DNA of 64,000 bases from Cytophagales bacterium CG12_big_fil_rev_8_21_14_0_65_40_12 (lineage in GTDB: Bacteria > Bacteroidota > Bacteroidia > Cytophagales > Cyclobacteriaceae): positions 1 through 64,000 of the forward strand of contig PCUU01000015.1 of the NCBI GenBank assembly GCA_002786855.1, written 5' to 3'. Shown piece by piece: positions 15,000 through 24,729 of the stretch; the first letter of the stretch is position 1, and each line of letters opens with the position of its first letter. The notes beneath the pieces were generated by a model. That model worked only from the letters and a program-made list of their open reading frames with translations. It had not been told where the DNA came from and ran no database searches. The translations under genes and the position numbers were made by a program.

Positions 15000-17642
15000 A
15001 TGCAGAGATTATTTTTAATATCGTTACTAGTATTTGTGATCATACCAGAGGCAGCAATAGCTAATCATTCCGCTATTAGCTCCTCTAGTGTTATTAGTAA
15101 GTCTGGGTCAATTGGCGGTGGTCTTCTTTTATCAAAACCTAAAGATGAATATGCCCTGTTCGTTTCGGTTCAAAATGGCAACTGGGATGATCCTAACACT
15201 TGGGGAGGCGTAGATATACCAGGTCTAAATGACGATGTAAGGATATATCATACGGTTCAAGCTACAGGAAACTTCAAGGTATTTGATGTAAACACAGTGT
15301 TGATTGTTGCCACAAATAATGGGTTTACATCTGAACTAAGGATCACAGGGGGTGCTACATTGAACGCACAAAGTATTCAGGTTTCTTCTTCTGATCCAGA
15401 TCAAGACGGCCTACTTAGACTTACCGGTAATATGCTTCCTGGCACTTTGAATGTTTCTGGGAACTTATCTTTTGATAGGGGACTAGGAGCTAATAGTGGT
15501 AGAATCAGAATGGAGATAAGTGGGAATTCCACTGCTCATATAGGAGGAGATCTTAAGTTTGCATATAATGACCCTAACGCAACTGAGTCAGTTGCGGAGG
15601 TTTTTGTTCAGGACAATGGTGTGTTGACGGTAGACGGCACTCTGGAGTTTACAGTTTTAGGTGGTGGAAGAGCAAGCTTGACCATTCAAGAAAATGCAAG
15701 TGCTACAGTTGGAAGGATCATTTTTGACCTAGAAGGAGACAGTTCTCCCTTACACGATGCACATATATCATTATTGTTAGATGGTAACGGGCAGTTAAAT
15801 GTACTAGCTGATTTGGTATTAACCTCAAATACATCGCTCAATAATACAATCTATGGTAATGACATTACTATTACCCTCAATGGGACTGCTGCCTATATGG
15901 GTGTGCAGGGTAATGTTGTTTTCACCAATAATGGTGATGTACCTTTTGCCAAAAACATTATTCTAAATCTGTTTTTAGAATCGATTTTTGAAGTGCAGGG
16001 AAATTTTACTGCCATTAATGCCTCAGCCACACCTCAAAACATTGCAGCTCCTGATGTAGATATTAATCTTTTTGATAATTCTCAAATTATCATCTTCGGA
16101 ACATTTAGACTCGAGCAGCAAACCCCTAATGTCAATGTTCTCGAAGTTACGGTAAATGATAATGCTCAGCTACTGGCGGAGGGGAATATTGAAATGAGCT
16201 CTGAAACTACTCTTGGTTGCAGGATTAGCTTGCTTGATAATTCAAGATTAGAAATGGCGGGTGATCTTGTCCTTCAAAATGCTTCGATAGCGGCTGCTGT
16301 TAGTTCTGTAGGCAATGCAACTATAGAGTATCGTGGCCTTACAACACAAACAATTAGAATTCCGAAATATGTCAACCTTGAACTGAATAACACCAGTAAT
16401 ATTTTGAACCATGCTTATGAAATGGTTAGTGACATCTCTGTTTCAAATGTGATCAGTTTTTTTGAGGGGATTGTGTTGGCTGGGGATTTTAAGGTTACGC
16501 TATTTGATGGAGGGACAGTGGCAGGAACCCCTAATGATGGAAGGCATGTGGAAGGATATTTTGAAAAGGCTGGATTTTCGGATTTTGAATTTCCAATTGG
16601 AGCAAATGGAGTATATCGACCTTATTATGCAGAGAATATAAACCCATTACCTGGATCACCAAGTATCGAGGTTAAATATTTTAATAAAAACCCATCAAGT
16701 GTCTGTGTTTGTGATGAGACTCTGAAAGAACCTTCCTTGTTCAAAGTTAGCCAAAAGGAGGTCTGGTCTGTAGCGACCAATGATATAGGCAACTTTAGAC
16801 CACGACTTTCCTGGGCTGACATTAGTGATGTAAGTTCTGTTCTGCTTGAGCGATTGGATTTGGTAGTAGCTATTTGGGGAGGTCTTATTTTTAACGAATG
16901 GTTAGACGGAGGGCAAGGCGCCATTGTAGATAACGGTGAGTTTGACGGAAGTGTATTAGGCTCCGTTTTTACTCCGGTGGTTGTTGGAAATAGTACGTTT
17001 ATGACTTTTGGGTCAACAGAAAGGGGAAACCCATTACCTGTCTCTTTATTGTATTTTAAGGAGAAGGAGAGCTTTCAAGAGATACTACTTGAATGGGCAA
17101 CGGTTTCGGAAGAGAGCAATGACTATTTTGAAATCCAACGATCTTTTGAGGGGCTTAACAATTTTAAAACAATAGGTATTGTCAACGGACACGGAAGTGT
17201 AGATACACTAAGAACATATACTTTTCATGATAAGTCTACCCCCAATCTAATTGAGGCAAAGCAATTCGGCTTGGCGTATTATCGACTTAAACAAGTTGAT
17301 TTTAGTGGTACTTATACATTTTCAGAAGTCATAAGAGTGAATTTGCTCGGTAAGCTGGCTATTGAGGCCAACACACCCAAAATTAAGATTTTACCCAACC
17401 CTATAGAAAGGGGAAACCCAAATATTCAATTAGTCTCATCCATATCTAACATAGGGCCATTTGACACTCTCAATGCCGTGCTTTTGGATCCTGGGGGAAA
17501 CCAAATTTTGACATTCAAGGGTACCCAAAAGCAGGTTGAAAATGAGCTGTCAAAAGCAATTCAAAAGGTAAGGATGGGTATATATTTTCTACTCATCAAC
17601 ACTATAGAACATAATACAAAAATCAAAATAATAATAATATAA
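15000..17642 (+). CDS. large secreted protein with T9SS C-terminal module
   Basis: About 880 residues. The frame opens at GTG 14946, but ATG 15000 gives a clean signal peptide (MQRLFLISLLVFVIIPEAAI, cleavage near AIA-NH). The mature protein begins with the motif NGNWDDPNTWGGVDIPGLND, common at the start of Bacteroidota beta-helix adhesins. About 400 residues of repeated Asn/Gly-rich strands (G-N-L-x-F, DNSRLEMAGDLVL) probably form a right-handed beta-helix. The C-terminal part repeats the module of the 11573 gene (LPVSLLYFKEKES, YYRLKQVDFSGTYTFSEVIR), then a terminal domain with a hydrophobic end, as in type IX cargo. It is first in a three-gene operon with a barrel protein and a lipoprotein; probable surface adhesin or matrix protein. 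Confidence 0.75.
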   Translation: MQRLFLISLLVFVIIPEAAIANHSAISSSSVISKSGSIGGGLLLSKPKDEYALFVSVQNGNWDDPNTWGGVDIPGLNDDVRIYHTVQATGNFKVFDVNTVLIVATNNGFTSELRITGGATLNAQSIQVSSSDPDQDGLLRLTGNMLPGTLNVSGNLSFDRGLGANSGRIRMEISGNSTAHIGGDLKFAYNDPNATESVAEVFVQDNGVLTVDGTLEFTVLGGGRASLTIQENASATVGRIIFDLEGDSSPLHDAHISLLLDGNGQLNVLADLVLTSNTSLNNTIYGNDITITLNGTAAYMGVQGNVVFTNNGDVPFAKNIILNLFLESIFEVQGNFTAINASATPQNIAAPDVDINLFDNSQIIIFGTFRLEQQTPNVNVLEVTVNDNAQLLAEGNIEMSSETTLGCRISLLDNSRLEMAGDLVLQNASIAAAVSSVGNATIEYRGLTTQTIRIPKYVNLELNNTSNILNHAYEMVSDISVSNVISFFEGIVLAGDFKVTLFDGGTVAGTPNDGRHVEGYFEKAGFSDFEFPIGANGVYRPYYAENINPLPGSPSIEVKYFNKNPSSVCVCDETLKEPSLFKVSQKEVWSVATNDIGNFRPRLSWADISDVSSVLLERLDLVVAIWGGLIFNEWLDGGQGAIVDNGEFDGSVLGSVFTPVVVGNSTFMTFGSTERGNPLPVSLLYFKEKESFQEILLEWATVSEESNDYFEIQRSFEGLNNFKTIGIVNGHGSVDTLRTYTFHDKSTPNLIEAKQFGLAYYRLKQVDFSGTYTFSEVIRVNLLGKLAIEANTPKIKILPNPIERGNPNIQLVSSISNIGPFDTLNAVLLDPGGNQILTFKGTQKQVENELSKAIQKVRMGIYFLLINTIEHNTKIKIIII

Positions 17643-17644
17643 AT

Positions 17645-18358
17645 ATGTTAAGAAAAATCTATGTAATAATTATTATAATGTGCCTTGTCAAACATGTGAC
17701 ACATTCTCAAACAAAGTCAACCGTTGGTAATGCCCAATGGAATGTAGGTCTAAATGGAACCGTCAATTTAAATCAATTCAACTTTTCTGGACTGGTGACG
17801 GGTGGAGAAATTAATGGCTTCATTGCGAGGGTTTTGAATGACAATTTTAGTCTTCAAGCAGAATTGGGTGTTAAGCAACTTGGTGGTAATCGAAGAGATG
17901 CTGCGCAAGAGTTTGAAGGTGGCAATGTGGACCAGATTCTGTATTTCAACAGGAGGGCAGTAATCAATAGCTTCAACAGCAATCTTATATTGAACATTCA
18001 CCCTAGAACAGAATTGGGCTCTGTGTCCATGACATTATTTTTTGGAGTTTCGCATGCACTGAAAGTGGAGGTTTCTGAGGTGCAAGATCAATTTTATTTT
18101 TTTAATGATGGTTCCTCGATATATGTTTCCGAAGTGAGGCAAAATACTTCAAGGTTTTACGAAAATTCGATCTTCTCAGGACTAATGGGTCTATCCGTTG
18201 CTGTTCCATTCGGAAAAAAGACAATGGATTTTCAGATGCGCTATGAACAGGGCATCAATCAATTAAACCGAGTGAAATTTTCTATCCCGCAGTATGCAGG
18301 TAAGCTTAGAACAAACAGCCTAAAGATTGGGCTATCATATCAACTATTCAACTTTTAA
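17645..18358 (+). CDS. outer-membrane beta-barrel (PorT-like) protein
   Basis: A 237-residue protein, 2 nt after the upstream secreted protein gene. It has a signal peptide (MLRKIYVIIIIMCLVKHVTH, cleavage near HSQ). The remainder shows alternating hydrophobic strands ending in Phe (WNVGLNGTVNLNQFNFSG, FSLQAELGVKQLGG, SLKIGLSYQLFNF), as in Bacteroidota PorT/OmpW-like 8-10-strand barrels. Its position inside the operon suggests an outer-membrane anchor or partner for the surface protein. The family call is by pattern only. Confidence 0.68.
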   Translation: MLRKIYVIIIIMCLVKHVTHSQTKSTVGNAQWNVGLNGTVNLNQFNFSGLVTGGEINGFIARVLNDNFSLQAELGVKQLGGNRRDAAQEFEGGNVDQILYFNRRAVINSFNSNLILNIHPRTELGSVSMTLFFGVSHALKVEVSEVQDQFYFFNDGSSIYVSEVRQNTSRFYENSIFSGLMGLSVAVPFGKKTMDFQMRYEQGINQLNRVKFSIPQYAGKLRTNSLKIGLSYQLFNF

Positions 18359-18372
18359 TATTAAAAAATAAC

Positions 18373-20667
18373 ATGAAAAAGAGAAATTTAAAATTCAGAA
18401 TGTTTTTGGCATTCTTCGTACTTATCCTTATAGCGGTCGCCTGTGACGATGGTTTTAATGAGAATGAATTTTTGGAAAAGCAAGCACAATTGGCTGAAAC
18501 CAAAGCAAGTCAAGATCATGCACGAGCATTAGAACTAATTCAGGCTCAATTAAATGCCACCTTAGCAGCTATGTCTGCCCAAGCCCAATATGACGAGGAG
18601 ATGGCTTTACTTCAAGCCATGTTGACGGAAGAGTTAGAAAAACTGAGAGAATCATTAAAAAGTAAAGAGGATTCAACTTCAGCGGCAAATTTGTTAGCTG
18701 CTTACAGAAACGCAGGGTTAATTACTGAGTATAAGGTGATTTTTCAGAGTGATGGGGAAGCAGTTGAGGGTATTGGGGCTTCAATTTCTACACTTCAGGG
18801 GAGTTTGGTTTCTGATGCAACGGGCACGGTTACATTCACTGATGTACTTGTAGGGCCAAATGAGTTAGTAGTCAATTCAGACGATTATATTGATTTCAAT
18901 TTGAGTCTATCATTTTCTGCAGCAAACGTAACTCAAGTTGGTCAAGCGTCTGTTGTAGCACCTAAAAAAGCCTTCAGCGTGTTAAATCTATTTTCAGGCA
19001 ATGTAGACTTAGGTCAGACGGGTACAATTAGGGGTAAAGTAAGTATCGATTCCGATTTGACCAATGAAGGAGCTGAATTACCTCCAATGGATGCTGTAAA
19101 AGTTGCTGTGAATTTTGATGCCTCTTTTGCCCAAAATGAATTGATTGTATCTGATGGTGAGGTAGTTACCACTGGAATGAAGTTTACCGAGGGTGAATTA
19201 GGCATTGCTACGGTTAATCCCCAAAGTGGAGAGTACAGTATAGTTGTTCCAGCCAGTGACGAGGGAGTTGAATACGAATTGAGTGTATCGGAGATTACAA
19301 CCTTTCAGAAAATAGCCTCTGCTGTGGATTACTTAGAAGTACAGACAGTATTTAATGCAGGCAGTAGTGCTGATGCCATTCCCTTTGTACAAGGGATTTT
19401 GGTCAAAACTGATATTACGCCATCGGAACCCGGCTCTGGCGCTCAATTATTATTCAATAAATTACCAAGAAATTATGTGGGGCCTTTTAATTCAATGATG
19501 GATTTGAATCCTCAATCATCAGATAATGCCACTTTTCAATTGACGTCAAGAGGGTCTGGTTATCAGGCATCTCCAGATATAGTACTATCTTCAAGTGGCG
19601 AAATTGTGGGGTATGCCTTTATGCAAGGGTTTCTAAAAGCGTATAATGTGACTGATCAAGGCAAAGACTACACTACGATTACAGTTAAAGTATTTGTACA
19701 AGGTAAGAATTTGATAAATAATGATTTTGAAACTGAGTTTATGTCTTTTGACGTAACACCAGTAGATGGAAAGTTACCGGAGCAATTTTCTATTCCAGCA
19801 TTTATTGACGGAGGCTCTAAGGATAATCTGAAACTTATAAATAATGGAAAAATCACTTCATACAGTGCAGTTGTTCAAGGGGATGGTACAGGTGCAGAAC
19901 TTGACGTTGTGTTAGATTTACAAGTATCAGGTATTAATCACTTTGGCTTGGGCAGTTCTGTAAACACACCAGAATTTACTTTCCAATCGGAGCTTGCGCC
20001 TACTACTGCTGCAACTATGAAACTCTTTGACTATAAATTTCAATACACAATCGGAGTTGATAACACTAACGCATCTGGTTATGAAGTGCTTCCTGAGAAT
20101 GTCTCGATCTATCTTGAAAATGGAAATCTAACACAAACTGTAAATTACAATGGGGGCTATGGTTTTCAGAATGTTGACCTAATCAACGAGATAAGATTAA
20201 ATGGAGAAGGTGGCTTAATGCTTAAAGAGGAAGGTGTTTACAGGACAGCGGAATTTTTCAAAGAAGTACCAAAAGCCGTTATAGAGGAGAAAATAAGTAC
20301 ACCTTTTACCTTCGATTTCGACTTAAGTGAAAATGGGGAGCTTACAAATTTAGTGGTAGAAACACAAGGCTCAGGATATGCCAAACCGTTCAATATTGTT
20401 GTAAGTCCAAGGTATAATACATCACCAGGTTCGGGTGCTCAGGTGCTCAGCAATGTAGTGAAAAATAATACTACGGGTGAGTTTGTCTTGCAGGACTTCA
20501 TGGTTACAGCTACAGGGAATGGCTATTTGGCCAATCTAAATCAGAGTGTACAAAATGCTGGATTCGGAAATGGAGAGAAAGTAAAAGTGAAGACAGGTCA
20601 GACTGTTTTTTTGGACATCGACTATGGTACAGGGCTTAGAACTACTAGTGTTTCAGGAGATAATTAA
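18373..20667 (+). CDS. large lipoprotein with coiled-coil N-terminus
   Basis: A 764-residue lipoprotein: MKKRNLKFRMFLAFFVLILI followed by AVACDDG, with the lipidated Cys at about residue 24. Residues ~30-100 are Ala/Glu/Gln-rich and predicted coiled coil. They are followed by a carboxypeptidase-regulatory-like segment (GEAVEGIGASISTLQG… TVTFTDVLVGPNELVV), and then several repeats of the form GSGYQASPDIVLSSSGEIVG and GSGYAKPFNIVVSPRYNTSP. It is last in the operon with the secreted protein and the barrel. Probably an envelope-anchored structural protein; no enzymatic motif is seen. Confidence 0.7.
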   Translation: MKKRNLKFRMFLAFFVLILIAVACDDGFNENEFLEKQAQLAETKASQDHARALELIQAQLNATLAAMSAQAQYDEEMALLQAMLTEELEKLRESLKSKEDSTSAANLLAAYRNAGLITEYKVIFQSDGEAVEGIGASISTLQGSLVSDATGTVTFTDVLVGPNELVVNSDDYIDFNLSLSFSAANVTQVGQASVVAPKKAFSVLNLFSGNVDLGQTGTIRGKVSIDSDLTNEGAELPPMDAVKVAVNFDASFAQNELIVSDGEVVTTGMKFTEGELGIATVNPQSGEYSIVVPASDEGVEYELSVSEITTFQKIASAVDYLEVQTVFNAGSSADAIPFVQGILVKTDITPSEPGSGAQLLFNKLPRNYVGPFNSMMDLNPQSSDNATFQLTSRGSGYQASPDIVLSSSGEIVGYAFMQGFLKAYNVTDQGKDYTTITVKVFVQGKNLINNDFETEFMSFDVTPVDGKLPEQFSIPAFIDGGSKDNLKLINNGKITSYSAVVQGDGTGAELDVVLDLQVSGINHFGLGSSVNTPEFTFQSELAPTTAATMKLFDYKFQYTIGVDNTNASGYEVLPENVSIYLENGNLTQTVNYNGGYGFQNVDLINEIRLNGEGGLMLKEEGVYRTAEFFKEVPKAVIEEKISTPFTFDFDLSENGELTNLVVETQGSGYAKPFNIVVSPRYNTSPGSGAQVLSNVVKNNTTGEFVLQDFMVTATGNGYLANLNQSVQNAGFGNGEKVKVKTGQTVFLDIDYGTGLRTTSVSGDN

Positions 20668-20696
20668 TAATTAATTTAAGGTTGATCAATTGAATT

Positions 20697-20738
20697 GGAG
20701 GGAATCTCCGTGGTTTCCTCCATTCTTATTTTTCTTTC
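20697..20738 (+). terminator. probable terminator
   Basis: GGAGGGAA (20697-20704) pairs with TTTCCTCC (20714-20721), one mismatch, over a 9-nt loop and is followed by a T-rich stretch. It ends the 15000-20667 operon. Confidence 0.6.
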
Positions 20739-20751
20739 AAAATAAAATACT

Positions 20752-21111
20752 ATGACGTTGGATAAGTACCCCCTTTTGTCTTTTCATCTACAAGTTTCAA
20801 ATATTGAATACAATGTTATTAAAACATTGCTTGATAGAAAGCAGTTGAAAATTGCCAGTAGTTTTCTCATGGAACACATTACACTTTCAGAATATCAGTA
20901 TAATAGAATTTATAGTTCACTATTCACACGAGCCATTTCTGAAGATCAAGTTGCCAATCTTCTAGTGAACCACCATGTAATGAGTCATTTGGAAAGAGTG
21001 CGACTTGTCAAATGTATCAACTATGATAATATATCAGAGGAAGAAATTATTAGCATATTGACTAAAATTGAGAAAGAACAGTACAACGAGTTTCTATTGT
21101 TGACTGCTTGA
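20752..21111 (+). CDS. hypothetical protein
   Basis: A 119-residue soluble, helix-rich protein with no recognised family and no signal peptide. Leu/Ile and Glu/Lys spacing suggest an all-helical fold (LLDRKQLKIASSFLMEHITL, EEEIISILTKIEKEQYNEFL). It follows the terminator of the surface operon and is convergent with the NarL-type regulator gene, so it appears monocistronic. Confidence 0.6.
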   Translation: MTLDKYPLLSFHLQVSNIEYNVIKTLLDRKQLKIASSFLMEHITLSEYQYNRIYSSLFTRAISEDQVANLLVNHHVMSHLERVRLVKCINYDNISEEEIISILTKIEKEQYNEFLLLTA

Positions 21112-21193
21112 TATTGTTCTAATAAATAGAATTTAACTATTTCAACTGTTTAAGTAATATAAAATGAAATTTATTGGCAGATGCCTTCAACGG

Positions 21194-21838
21194 CTAATGG
21201 GTCATTTCATTCTGAATGGCCCATTTTACCAAACCAATGGAGGTTTTGATTTCGAGTTTCAATAATATGTTTGCCCGGTGACTTTCAACCGTGTGAGTAC
21301 TGATGGAAAGATGATCGGCTATTTCTCCAGTAGTTTTTTCTTCATAGATCAATTGTATGATCTCTAATTCTCTTTTGGTGAGCAGGTCTTTTTTAGAAAA
21401 AGAACTTGAAGATTTTTTTTCATCTACATCGAAGAAGGTTTGCATAAGATTGGGGTCAAAGTAATTTTTACCTTGATGCACCTGATTAATAGCTTCAATA
21501 ATTTTATCTCGGCTTGAATTTTTCAACAAGAAACCAAAAGCACCATTCTTGATCATTCGTTTAGCTAACCTCGGATTGTCATGCATGCTTAAGGCAATCA
21601 CTCTTACTTCTGGATAGTGCTTGTTGAGATAAGCGGTGCATTCCAGACCGTCCATTTCAGGCATATTGATATCCATTAAAACGATGTCAACAGGGCGTGA
21701 CTCTACGATTTCAATCACCTGATGCCCATTAAGTCCACCACCAGCAAATTCTAAACCTTGCGAATCTCTCAATATGGCTTCGAGTCCATCGATGATTACC
21801 TGATGGTCATCGGCAACTACTATTTTAATCTTATTCAT
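21194..21838 (-). CDS. NarL/FixJ family response regulator
   Basis: A 214-residue regulator. Receiver domain 1-120 with phospho-acceptor D56 (VDIVLMDINMPEMDG) and K in FGFLLKNSS. LuxR-type HTH near 150-210 (LLTKRELEIIQLIYEEKTTG, ADHLSISTHTVESHRANILL). It overlaps the 3' end of the TPR kinase gene upstream by 8 bp, so the pair is translationally coupled and is surely a cognate two-component system. Target genes are not evident; the adjacent 23586 gene may be one. Confidence 0.93.
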   Translation of the reverse strand: MNKIKIVVADDHQVIIDGLEAILRDSQGLEFAGGGLNGHQVIEIVESRPVDIVLMDINMPEMDGLECTAYLNKHYPEVRVIALSMHDNPRLAKRMIKNGAFGFLLKNSSRDKIIEAINQVHQGKNYFDPNLMQTFFDVDEKKSSSSFSKKDLLTKRELEIIQLIYEEKTTGEIADHLSISTHTVESHRANILLKLEIKTSIGLVKWAIQNEMTH

Positions 21839-23585
21839 GTCGTGTTGGAATAGTAATTCGGAAGTTTACGCCAGCTCCACCAGCACTGTCAATGCTTAAT
21901 TTTCCCCTTAAAATATCCACTCTAGAAGCGATGCTTTTAAGGCCTAATCCCTTTTTTGTCGTGGCTTTGTCAAAACCAATCCCATTGTCTTTATAGTCAA
22001 TTTGATATTCGCCTCTGAGTTTTTTCATTTCAACTTGAATAGTATTGGCTTTGCTGTATTTGAGTGTGTTGTTGACTAGTTCTTGTAGAATACGATAAAT
22101 CAGAACCTCACTCGATTCATCAAAGTCACCTTCTGAATACTCTAATTTTTCTTGAATTTTTATGTCTGTGGAGGCCTGAACTGTATCAAATAAATCGAGC
22201 ATGGATTCTGCAAGGCCAAGTTTTGTTAAACTGGCTGGCACCATATTATGAGAGATCCGCCTAACTTCTGTACATGCATTGTCTATTTGAAGAAGTGAAT
22301 TCTGAAAGCCACTTTTATCTTCAACCTTATCTTCAAAATTAGTCAATCTTAGTTTGACACTGGTGAGCAGTACGCCAATTCCATCGTGTAAATCTTTGGC
22401 CACACGCTTCCGCTCATTTTCTTCGCCAATGATCATAGCACGCAGATTTTCTAATTTCTTCTTTTGGATGGCACGGGTAAAAAGTAAATAACTAATGATA
22501 AGCATCAGGATTAATGCTATAACGACAGCGCCATAAATTTTAGCTCTTTGAGTGGCAAAAAAGGCCGTTTCCTCGGCTTCGTCCAGTTGCTTATCGGTAC
22601 GGTAATCTTCGGTGATTTTCGCTACGGACTGGGTTTGCTGTTTGGTTAGAAAGGTAACTACAGTGTCGTATTTCAGCTTTTGATAGGCGAGAGCTTTCTT
22701 GTAGTCACCAATTCCCTCATAAGCTTTTGTTAGGTTGGTATAAGCTGAAAAGTACTGTTGCCAATCTTTAAATGGCTCAATTTGGATCAAGTTTTTTTCA
22801 AGTACAGGTATGGCTTGAGCATAGTTACCTTGATACATCATCACTTTAGCAATCTCAGTTCCAACTTGTACTTGCGACTGAGGAGGTCCGAGACTATCAT
22901 ACAAGGTTTTAGCCTTGGTGAGATAGAAAAGCGCACTATCATTTTTTATACCACTATAATTCGCTCCTAACATATAGTTTATGTTGGCTTTAAGCACTTG
23001 TTGTTCTTTGTCTCCATTTAGGGCTTCTAAGGCCTTTTTATAACTTTCAATTGCTTGTGTACGCTGTGATAAGCGCAGATGAACGTTGCCTAAGGCATAA
23101 TATGACTTTGGTAGCTCACTTTTTAGTCCGTTCTCTTCGCGAATTTTCCTCGATCGATTTAAAAAATCTATGGCTTGAGTAGGTTCACGAAGCGTGAGGT
23201 ATAAACTACCAATGTTATCCAATACTTCGGCCTCTGTACTTTTATAGCCCTGTTTATCTTCCAGCAAGATTAATAGTTCGGTATATACTTTTACGGCACT
23301 ATCGTATTTCGAAGTCAGACTTAAAAAACCAGCTCTGGCTTTCTCAAGATTGATTTTTTGTTCTTCGGAAAGATCCTGCAGTTCAGTCTGACGCAAATAA
23401 TAGACTGCTGAGTCTGGATTTATGGGACTAAACGCTCGAATCAATTCGATGCCAGTATTGATGTCTTTTGATCTATTGAAGACATTTTTTAGGCTATCAA
23501 CGGATGAAGTTTGAGCCCAAATGGGCCCTGAGATCATTGCAACAAAAACAATCCCTATTGAAATGTATTTGAAAAAACTCAGCAT
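21831..23585 (-). CDS. TPR-containing HisKA_3 sensor kinase
   Basis: A 584-residue kinase with a signal peptide (MLSFFKYISIGIVFVAMISG, cleavage near WAQ). Six to seven periplasmic tetratricopeptide repeats follow (for example ALGNVHLRLSQRTQAIESYK), then one TM segment (~residues 345-365), a HisKA_3 dimerisation domain with the phospho-acceptor His in RKRVAKDLHDGIGVLL, and a HATPase_c domain (ELVNNTLKYSKA, DNGIGFDK, GLGLKSIASRV). This TPR-NarL class is common in Bacteroidota. Its start abuts the stop codon of the 23586 gene, so the three genes form an operon. Confidence 0.92.
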   Translation of the reverse strand: MLSFFKYISIGIVFVAMISGPIWAQTSSVDSLKNVFNRSKDINTGIELIRAFSPINPDSAVYYLRQTELQDLSEEQKINLEKARAGFLSLTSKYDSAVKVYTELLILLEDKQGYKSTEAEVLDNIGSLYLTLREPTQAIDFLNRSRKIREENGLKSELPKSYYALGNVHLRLSQRTQAIESYKKALEALNGDKEQQVLKANINYMLGANYSGIKNDSALFYLTKAKTLYDSLGPPQSQVQVGTEIAKVMMYQGNYAQAIPVLEKNLIQIEPFKDWQQYFSAYTNLTKAYEGIGDYKKALAYQKLKYDTVVTFLTKQQTQSVAKITEDYRTDKQLDEAEETAFFATQRAKIYGAVVIALILMLIISYLLFTRAIQKKKLENLRAMIIGEENERKRVAKDLHDGIGVLLTSVKLRLTNFEDKVEDKSGFQNSLLQIDNACTEVRRISHNMVPASLTKLGLAESMLDLFDTVQASTDIKIQEKLEYSEGDFDESSEVLIYRILQELVNNTLKYSKANTIQVEMKKLRGEYQIDYKDNGIGFDKATTKKGLGLKSIASRVDILRGKLSIDSAGGAGVNFRITIPTRHE

Positions 23586-24074
23586 TTACAATGTCGGTGG
23601 AGGGATAATGATCACGCAATCTTCGGTCAGAAATTCTGGGCCAAAGGTAGTTTGTAAATTAGGTTTCAATTTTATTCTATTATCCCTGTTGGCAAGGTTG
23701 TATTTAACTTTGTCGGATTCGCTAATATTCATTTTAAAACTTAACTCACTGGAGCTCAATTGTCTATTGAAATAGTATACTTGCCTAATTACGGAATAGC
23801 CTACATTCTCTTTAAAAACACCTTCAAAAGTTAAGGTTGAATCTTTTGGCATTTCATCGAAGACATGCCCATTTTCTATTCCGTTCTTGTTAGAGATATC
23901 GAGGTTTTTAAAGAAATAGAGGAAATGCATAGGAATGTACTCTTTGTCTTGGATAACGACCGTCTTCGGTGCAAACATGATAAATGGCATATGGGTGATA
24001 ATATCTTTTGGCATGTCTTTAAATGTTTCCATGCTATATCCCATTGGTACTTTGACTTTGTTTTCTTCTTTCAT
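23586..24074 (-). CDS. hypothetical protein
   Basis: A 162-residue protein without a signal peptide or TM segment and with no recognised family. It contains many hydrophobic strands (PFIMFAPKTVVIQDKEYIPM, DSTLTFEGVFKENVGYSVIR) and ends VIIIPPPTL. It lies directly upstream of the TPR sensor kinase with no spacer, so it is probably its co-transcribed first gene. The function is unknown. Confidence 0.6.
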   Translation of the reverse strand: MKEENKVKVPMGYSMETFKDMPKDIITHMPFIMFAPKTVVIQDKEYIPMHFLYFFKNLDISNKNGIENGHVFDEMPKDSTLTFEGVFKENVGYSVIRQVYYFNRQLSSSELSFKMNISESDKVKYNLANRDNRIKLKPNLQTTFGPEFLTEDCVIIIPPPTL

Positions 24075-24276
24075 GGTGGTTCTGGTTAAAGGTGTGATAA
24101 GCTACAATGACTTTTTAATAACCACAATTATTAATGTCGTCTTACTATGAGGTTAAATTTACAATGTTTCGATTTTTGCCCACTAGCTGAATACCACTAA
24201 TTAGCTTTTTCAACTTATTCTGTGAGAGATTAACACTTAATTTTTCGTCACTTTCGATCGACTTAACTGAACGAAC

Positions 24277-24489
24277 ATGGAGTATTTGGACCTAAGATTA
24301 AATTTCACTACTCGTGAATTTGAAATTATCAATCTGCTTGCCGAAGGTAATAGTGCCAAAGAAATTGCCGATGAGCTTTTTGTTTCTGTTGATACCGTTA
24401 AAACGCACAGAAAAAACATTCTGAGGAAGACAGAAGCTAAAAATACAATTGCACTAGTCGCGACTTGCATCCGAAAAGGGCTTATTTAA
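24277..24489 (+). CDS. free-standing LuxR-type HTH protein
   Basis: Only 70 residues, consisting of the LuxR/GerE DNA-binding domain: LNFTTREFEIINLLAEGNSA, KEIADELFVSVDTVKTHRKN, ILRKTEAKNT. The receiver or sensor domain usual for this family is absent, and the upstream DNA shows no in-frame remnant, so this looks like a genuine minimal regulator rather than a truncation. It is divergent from the 23586-21194 operon and could act on it; this is inferred from position only. Confidence 0.8.
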   Translation: MEYLDLRLNFTTREFEIINLLAEGNSAKEIADELFVSVDTVKTHRKNILRKTEAKNTIALVATCIRKGLI

Positions 24490-24495
24490 TGTTAT

Positions 24496-24642
24496 ATGAA
24501 GCAGATTGTAGCCATATCGAAAACTAGTGGACTGATGAAGAGGACGAGTTTATTCCTAAGTGGCGCAAGGTTATTGGTCAGTGCCAACTTTGAATTTATA
24601 CTGATGCTTGCAGTGCTTTCAATGATATTCATAATAAAGTAA
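24496..24642 (+). CDS. possible small membrane protein
   Basis: A 48-codon frame starting 6 nt after the HTH gene. The N-terminal half is basic (MKQIVAISKTSGLMKRTSLF) and the C-terminal half is one hydrophobic segment (FEFILMLAVLSMIFIIK). The short spacing and tail-anchor-like layout make it plausible, but there is no homology evidence. Confidence 0.35.
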   Translation: MKQIVAISKTSGLMKRTSLFLSGARLLVSANFEFILMLAVLSMIFIIK

Positions 24643-24675
24643 ATAGTTAATCCTCAACCAATTGCTTGTTTAAAT

Positions 24676-24705
24676 AGAAAAGCCCCGACTGAGTGGGGCT
24701 TTTCT
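24676..24705. terminator. bidirectional terminator
   Basis: An 11-bp perfect stem AGAAAAGCCCC (24676-24686) / GGGGCTTTTCT (24695-24705) with an 8-nt loop. A-rich and T-rich flanks allow use from both sides: the HTH gene (+) and the glycoside operon (-). Confidence 0.85.
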
Positions 24706-24729
24706 GGTTTAATTTTGATCGAAAATATT

